From: Nomia melanderi | Lineage: Eukaryota > Arthropoda > Insecta > Hymenoptera > Halictidae | Length of the DNA: 64,000 nucleotides | Direction: 5' to 3' | NCBI RefSeq assembly: GCF_051020985.1 | Contig: NW_027475138.1 | Span: 3,162,001 to 3,226,000 of the forward strand | Shown here: in pieces, positions 61,301-64,000 of the stretch | Layout: each line of letters starts with the position of its first letter | How positions within the stretch are numbered: the first letter of the stretch is position 1 | Notes under the pieces: model-generated | What the model saw: only the letters and a program-made list of their open reading frames with translations | Told to the model about the DNA's origin: nothing | Database searches by the model: none | Program-made: the position numbers and the translations under genes

Positions 61301-61466
61301 AGCGCAATAAATCAAAGTGCATTGTCTGTAGGAGGCCCTGGCGCATGAACCTGTGCAGCGGGTACGACCTCGGACCACCGGGGGCCGAGAAAACCACCGT
61401 CTAATTGGCCGGACACTCGGGGTCATGGAAGAATCCAATATATACCCGGTGATATCTCGGGTGCTA
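58321..61466. repeat. Domain 6 HOR unit U4 (18 monomers, 3,146 bp), the fullest unit
   Basis: This unit has every monomer seen in U1-U3 apart from the private trimer of U1. It is the best candidate for the ancestral 18-monomer form, and its length is close to the 3,154-bp, 18-monomer HOR of domain 4. The 60,470-60,930 region matches 51,732-52,190 of U1 (offset 8,738). The last monomer joins a segment copied from 49.4 kb instead of a fifth complete unit. Confidence 0.88.
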
Positions 61467-64000
61467 TTAGAGATAGCGCGATAAACCAAAGTGAATTATC
61501 TGCAGGAGGCCCTGGCGCATGAATCTGTGCAGCGGGAACGACCTGGGACCACCAGGGGCCGAGAAAACGACCGTCTCATGGGGCCGGACACTCAGGGTCA
61601 GTGAAAAATCCAATATATATCTGCTGATATCTCGGGTGCTATTACAGATAGCGCAATAAATCAAAGTTCATTGTCTGTAGGAGGCCCTGGCGCATGAATC
61701 TGTGCAGCGGGAACGACCTCGGACCACCAGGGGCCGAGAAAACCACAGTCTCATGGGGCCGGACACACAGGGTCAGGGGAAAATCCAATATATATCTGGT
61801 GATATCTCGGGTGCTATTAGAGATAGCGCAATAAACCAAAGTGAATTATCTGTAGGAGGCCCTGGCGCATGAATCTGTGCAACGGGAACGACCTCGGACC
61901 ACCAGGGGCCGAGAAAACTACCGTCTCATGGGGCCGGTAACTCAGGGTCAGTGAAAAATCCAATATATATCTGCTGATATCTCGGGTGCTATTAGAGATA
62001 GCGCAATAAACCAAAGTGCATTGTCTGTAGGAGGCCCTGGCGCATGAATCTGTGCAGCGGGAACGACCTCGGACCACCAGGGGCCGAAAAAACCACAGTC
62101 TCATGGGGCCGGACACTCAGTGTCAGGGTAAAATCCAATATATATCTGGTGATATCTCGGGTGCTATTACAGATAGCGCAATAAATCAAAGTGCATTGTC
62201 TGTAGGAGGCCCTGGCGCATGAATCTGTGCAGCGGGAACGACCTCGGACCACCAGGGGCCGAGAAAACGACCGCCTCATGGGGCCGGACACTCAGGGTCA
62301 GTGAAAAATCCAATATATATCTGGTGATATCTCGGCTGCTATTACAGATAGCGCAATAAATCAAAGTGCATTGTCAGTAGGAGGCCCTGGCGCATGAATC
62401 TGTACTGCGGGAACGACCTCGGACCACCAGGGGCGAGACAACCACCTTCTCATGGGGCCGGACACTCAGGGTCAGGGAAAAATCCAATATATATCTGGTG
62501 ATATCTCGGCTGCTATTACAGATAACGCAATAAATCCAAGTGCGTTGTCTGTAGGAGACCCTGGCGCATGAACCTGTGCAGCGGGAACGACCTAGGACCA
62601 CCAGGGGCCGAGAAACCGACCGTCTCATGGGGCCGGACACTCAGGGTCAGTGAAAAATCCAATATATATCTGCTGATATCTCGGGTGCTATTACAGATAG
62701 CGCAATAAATCAAAGTGCATTACCTGTAGGAGGCCCTGGCGCATGAATCTGTGCTGCGGGAACGACCTCGGACCACCAGGGGCGAGACAACCACCTTCTC
62801 ATGGAGCCGGACACTCAGGGTCAGGGAAAAATCCAATATATATCTGGTGATATCTCGGCTGCTATTGCAGATAGCGCAATAAGTCAAAGTGAATTATCTG
62901 CAGGAGGCCCTGGCGCATGAATCTCTGCAACGGGAACGACCTCGGACCACCAGGGGCCGAGAAAACCACAGTCTCATGGGGCCGGACACTCAGGGTCAGG
63001 GGAAAATCCAATATATATCTGGTGATATCTCGGGTGCTATTTGAGATAGCGCAATAAATCAAAGTGCCTTGTCTGTAGGAGGCCCTGGCGCATGAAGCTG
63101 TGCAGCGGAACGACCTCGGAACACCAGGGGCCGAGAAAACCACCGTCTCATGGGGAAGGACTCTCAGGGTCAGTGAAAAATCCAATATATATCTGGCGAT
63201 ATCTCGGGTGCTATTACAGATAGCGCAATAAATCAAAGTGCGTTGTCTGTAGGAGACCCTGGCGCATGAACCTGTGCAGCGGGAATGACCTCGGACCACC
63301 AGGGGCCGAGAAAACGACCGTCTCATGGGGCCGGACGCTCAGGGTCAGTGAAAAATCCAATAAATATCTGGTGATATCTCGGGTGCTATTACAGATAGCG
63401 CAATAAATCAAAGTGCATTGTCTGTAGGAGGCCCTGGCGCATGAATCTGTGCAGCGGGAACGACCTCGGACCACCAGGGGCCGAGACAACCACCGTCTCA
63501 TGGGGTCGGACACTCAGGGTCTGGGAGAAATCCAATATATATCCGGTGATATCTCGGGTGCTATTACAGATAGCGCAATAAATCAAAGAGAATTGTCTGT
63601 AGGAGGCCCTGGCGCATGAATCTGTGTAGCGGGTACGTCCTCGGATCACCAGGGGCCGAGAAAACCACCATCTCATGGGGCCGGACACTCAGGGTCGGAT
63701 AAAGTCCAATATATAGCTGGTGATATGTCGGGTGCTATTAGAGATAGCACAATAAACCAAAGTGAATTGTCTGCAGGAGGCCCTGGCGCATGAATCTGTG
63801 CAGCGGGAACGACCTCGGAACACCAGGGGCCGAGAAAACCTCCGTCTCATGGGGCCGGACACTCAGGGTCAGGGGAAAATCCAATATAGATCTGGTGATA
63901 TCTCGGGTGCTATTAGAGATAGTGCAATAAATCAACGTGCATTGTCTGTAGGAGGCCTTGGCGCATGAATCTGTGCTGCGGCAACGACCTCGGACCACCA
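61467..64000. repeat. Rearranged partial HOR unit U5, cut by the window end
   Basis: 61,467-62,014 matches 49,408-49,955. Then follow about five monomers with mixed tags (GTCAGTAGGAGG, CAACCACCTTCTC, AAATCCAAGTGCG). From about 62,750 the U4 order resumes: GGGGCGAGAC, GGCTGCTATTGC, the CAGCGGAACG monomer near 63,110, TCCAATAAATATC, GGGTACGTCC and TATAGCTGG. 62,862-63,326 matches 59,195-59,656. The array continues past base 64,000. Confidence 0.85.

Larger units (their letters stand above)
1..64000. repeat. Satellite DNA array, ~175-bp monomer, ~366 head-to-tail copies
   Basis: The window is filled end to end by one tandem repeat. GATATC recurs every 174-179 bp, from base 30 to base 63,898, giving 365 unit lengths with a net drift of only about -7 bp. 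Along the way the phase wanders by roughly -8 to +14 bp, explained by 1-bp deletions and changes in a short AT run. Every monomer has the same orientation and none is truncated. Nothing non-satellite was found on either strand. Known biology of long homogeneous arrays with higher-order repeats points to centromeric or heterochromatic DNA in a eukaryote. The monomer length is close to a nucleosome repeat. The family and species are not recognised, so the location is inference. Confidence 0.98.

Noticed and set aside
1..64000. Hundreds of recurring open reading frames of 60-158 codons on both strands
   Set aside because: They are the same few frames of the 175-bp monomer repeated. 175 is 58 codons plus one base, so no frame stays open across units. 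Stops recur at the same monomer position, products are not conserved as proteins, and no ribosome-binding, splice or start context is shared. The longest ones (for example 50,457-50,918) appear only where a 174-bp monomer shifts frame.
1..64000. CRISPR array
   Set aside because: There are no short direct repeats separated by unique spacers; the whole 175-bp unit is repeated and no cas-like gene is present.
1..64000. Known satellite family such as primate alpha satellite
   Set aside because: Monomer length (175 versus 171 bp) and sequence, including a GC-rich half and no CENP-B box, do not match what I know of alpha satellite. I cannot assign any named family without a database search.

Overview
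The whole 64,000-base window is one uninterrupted tandem satellite DNA array. The unit is about 175 bp. Counting from the conserved GATATC at base 30 to the one at 63,898 gives 365 head-to-tail unit lengths (mean about 174.98 bp), all in one orientation. I see no gene, RNA gene, transposon, inversion or unique spacer, and no partial monomer. Arrays this long with nested higher-order repeats (HORs) are typical of eukaryotic centromeric, pericentromeric or other heterochromatic DNA. I cannot name the organism or family from the sequence. A hand-built consensus monomer is about 52.6% GC with 8 CpG (observed/expected about 0.67).

Monomers fall into two main lineages, told apart by five linked bases at monomer positions 20, 36, 44, 48 and 53 (position 1 is the G of GATATC). 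Type A reads C,T,C,G,T. Type B reads G,C,A,A,C and carries a PstI site. Recombinant haplotypes are common. The first 2.4 kb keeps a nearly strict A-B alternation, a likely relic of a 350-bp dimer.

Layout: (1) 1-16.5 kb is a mosaic with the dimer relic, a block of about 1.85 kb present twice (5.1-6.95 and 9.3-11.15 kb), an 8-monomer tandem duplication and a 3-monomer triplication. (2) 16.5-26 kb holds two copies of a 15-monomer, 2,628-bp block. (3) 26-33.3 kb holds a 3-monomer duplication, an 8-monomer tandem duplication rich in a BglII-creating variant, and a very homogeneous stretch (30.85-33.3 kb). (4) 33.3-46.1 kb is a distinct domain with an 18-monomer tandem duplication (3,154 bp) containing nested 6-monomer copies, then a 13-monomer tandem duplication (2,277/2,275 bp). 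(5) 46.1-49.4 kb is mosaic with a 4-monomer duplication. (6) 49.4-64 kb is a HOR array whose successive units hold 17, 15, 17 and 18 monomers, followed by a rearranged partial unit cut by the window end.

Nothing here works as a set of genes. What can be read is the history of the array: in-register unequal exchange, monomer gain and loss, and short-tract conversion. Several breakpoints can be placed to within 4-40 bp. Open reading frames of 60-158 codons recur on both strands only because the same monomer is repeated. 175 is not a multiple of 3, so no frame stays open across the array.
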